Positions 20,334-21,224 of a DNA stretch of 21,224 nucleotides are shown here, piece by piece. A program made the translations under genes and the position numbers. How positions within the stretch are numbered: position 1 is the first letter of the stretch; each line of letters opens with the position of its first letter. Source of the DNA: Haplosporangium gracile (Eukaryota > Mortierellomycota > Mortierellomycetes > Mortierellales > Mortierellaceae). Below the pieces are notes generated by a model, which saw only the letters and a program-made list of their open reading frames with translations, was not told the DNA's origin and made no database searches. The DNA lies in assembly GCA_015499985.1 (NCBI GenBank), contig JAAAUF010000523.1:8039-29262 (forward strand), given 5' to 3'.

Positions 20334-20666
20334 GGAATGTAATTCTGCGACTGTTCAATATAACTTTTTTTCCATTTGTGTGTGTTACGTGCTTTGTGGG
20401 CTGTAGACCCTTGTATGAGTCGTTTTGATGTGAAAATATGTTTCGACCGGTAACTCTAATTTGAGTTTCGACCCATGGAGAGCATTCAGCCGTTGGGGGC
20501 GTCAAAAAGAAAAACGAAAGAAGCATGTGTGTCTTTCCTCCCTCTTCCTCCTTTTCTTCCTTCCTTTTTTCCCCTCTATCTCCTCTCCATCTCCCTTCCA
20601 TTTATACATCCCTCTCCCTCTCATTACGCTAAGACAACATTCACTCTTGACCGATCCTCCATCTCC
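20334..20666. promoter_or_regulatory. CLC 3' flank and CT-rich leader of the F-box-like gene
   Basis: The first half is the CLC 3' flank, with no exact AATAAA. A 9-bp direct repeat GTTTCGACC occurs at 20440-20448 and 20465-20473. From about 20527 to 20625 the plus strand is CT-rich, as in the other leaders of this window, and leads to ATG 20667. Confidence 0.5.
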
Positions 20667-21194
20667 ATGCACAATGCATTGCACCCATGCCACAAACTCA
20701 ACCCTAAAACCACCGATCACCTCTCATCCCTTCCTCCAGAAATCCTCCACAAAATTCTCTCACTCCTCATTCTTCCCCTTCCCACCGACCACTACACGAT
20801 CTTGGTCCCCCTCCTCCCCCTCCTCTGCGTCTCCAAGTACCTCGTCCACACCTCACTTTCTTTTATATATGATGTGCCGTACCTCCGTCCGTGTAGACCG
20901 AATCAGAAGGATAGGGTACCTTCCCGGTTGGATGAGACGTTCGCGAGCCCTACACGGATGATGTTGATGAGGAATCCGAAGACCAAGAAGGAGAGGTTGT
21001 GGGATCTTGTGTACCGACTCTCGGACCGCTACACTGTTCTCACTGATGCCACCGAGGCCGACACTGAGGTTACGACGACCACGATGATCACAATGATCAC
21101 TTCGCTGGATTATACGGTACATATCCGATACATCGACCACCGAAGGTTCTCGACCATCTTCCCTGAATGCAGTCATACCTCCCCTATAGCATAA
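20667..21194 (+). CDS. F-box-like protein, 3' end uncertain
   Basis: The frame is open from 20475, but the residues before 20667 are encoded by the CT-rich leader, so ATG 20667 is preferred. That gives 175 codons to TAA at 21192-21194. Residues about 19-60 read SSLPPEILHKILSLL, then a Leu/Pro-rich stretch and LLCVSKYLVHTSL, which fits an F-box (LPPEIL...IL...VSK). F-box proteins bind Skp1 and bring substrates to SCF ubiquitin ligases. The rest, with a basic patch NPKTKKERLWDLVYRLSDRY and a Thr/Met-rich run, is not recognised. A GTACAT donor-like site near 21117 and the abrupt, low-quality end suggest an intron, with the true C-terminus (often leucine-rich repeats in this family) outside the window. 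Confidence 0.55.
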   Translation: MHNALHPCHKLNPKTTDHLSSLPPEILHKILSLLILPLPTDHYTILVPLLPLLCVSKYLVHTSLSFIYDVPYLRPCRPNQKDRVPSRLDETFASPTRMMLMRNPKTKKERLWDLVYRLSDRYTVLTDATEADTEVTTTTMITMITSLDYTVHIRYIDHRRFSTIFPECSHTSPIA

Positions 21195-21224
21195 TCTCCT
21201 ATAGTATATCCTATAGTAATTCCC

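Noticed and set aside
20475..20666. Earlier start for the F-box-like protein
   Set aside because: The extra 64 residues are encoded by the CT-rich leader and read as a Pro/Leu/Phe/Ser run. The ATG at 20667 follows the leader as in the neighbouring genes.

Overview
The window looks like nuclear DNA of an intron-rich, early-diverging fungus. Mortierellomycotina would fit, but that is an inference. The evidence is short introns with GTAAGT or GTACGT donors and TAG/CAG acceptors, a fungal-type histone H3, a fungal ClC-3/Gef1-like CLC protein, and leaders and introns that are CT-rich on the transcribed strand. All gene models were spliced by eye. For each complete multi-exon gene the exons add up to whole codons and rejoin known family motifs.

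Layout. The left edge (about 1-856) holds the 5' end of an unrecognised low-complexity, polyQ-bearing gene on the minus strand. About 6.1 kb follows (857-7016) with no gene I can support. Much of it (about 1340-3640) is purine-rich on the plus strand, and it also holds a GTGTGC microsatellite, two hairpins and a more complex island at 6331-6490. Next is a compact housekeeping block. A minus-strand UBTD-type ubiquitin-domain gene (7017-8174) and a plus-strand histone H3 gene (8939-9349, with an intron in its 5'UTR) diverge from a shared promoter. That promoter carries a CTCACGTGAG palindrome and a 121-bp MITE-like inverted-repeat segment. H3 converges on a minus-strand replication factor C small subunit gene (9631-11595, six exons; human RFC4 / yeast Rfc2 type). 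RFC shares a 367-bp divergent promoter with a four-exon DUF1761-like membrane protein gene (11963-12938).

The right part holds 1.8 kb of noncoding DNA with hairpins, a CCAAT box and a 12-bp tandem repeat. Then comes a 13-exon CLC chloride channel/transporter gene (14732-20333, 1278 aa), and at the right edge an F-box-like gene whose 3' end is uncertain.

Functional links. H3 and RFC both serve S-phase chromosome duplication. The CLC protein probably acts in endosomes or the vacuole. I see no new multi-gene system. The strongest anomaly is in the CLC protein: the normally invariant gating glutamate of the GKEGP motif is glutamine (CAA, 17841-17843), while the proton-glutamate region, the GSGIPE motif and the central tyrosine are all kept. 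A natural Gln here would be expected to alter Cl-/H+ coupling.
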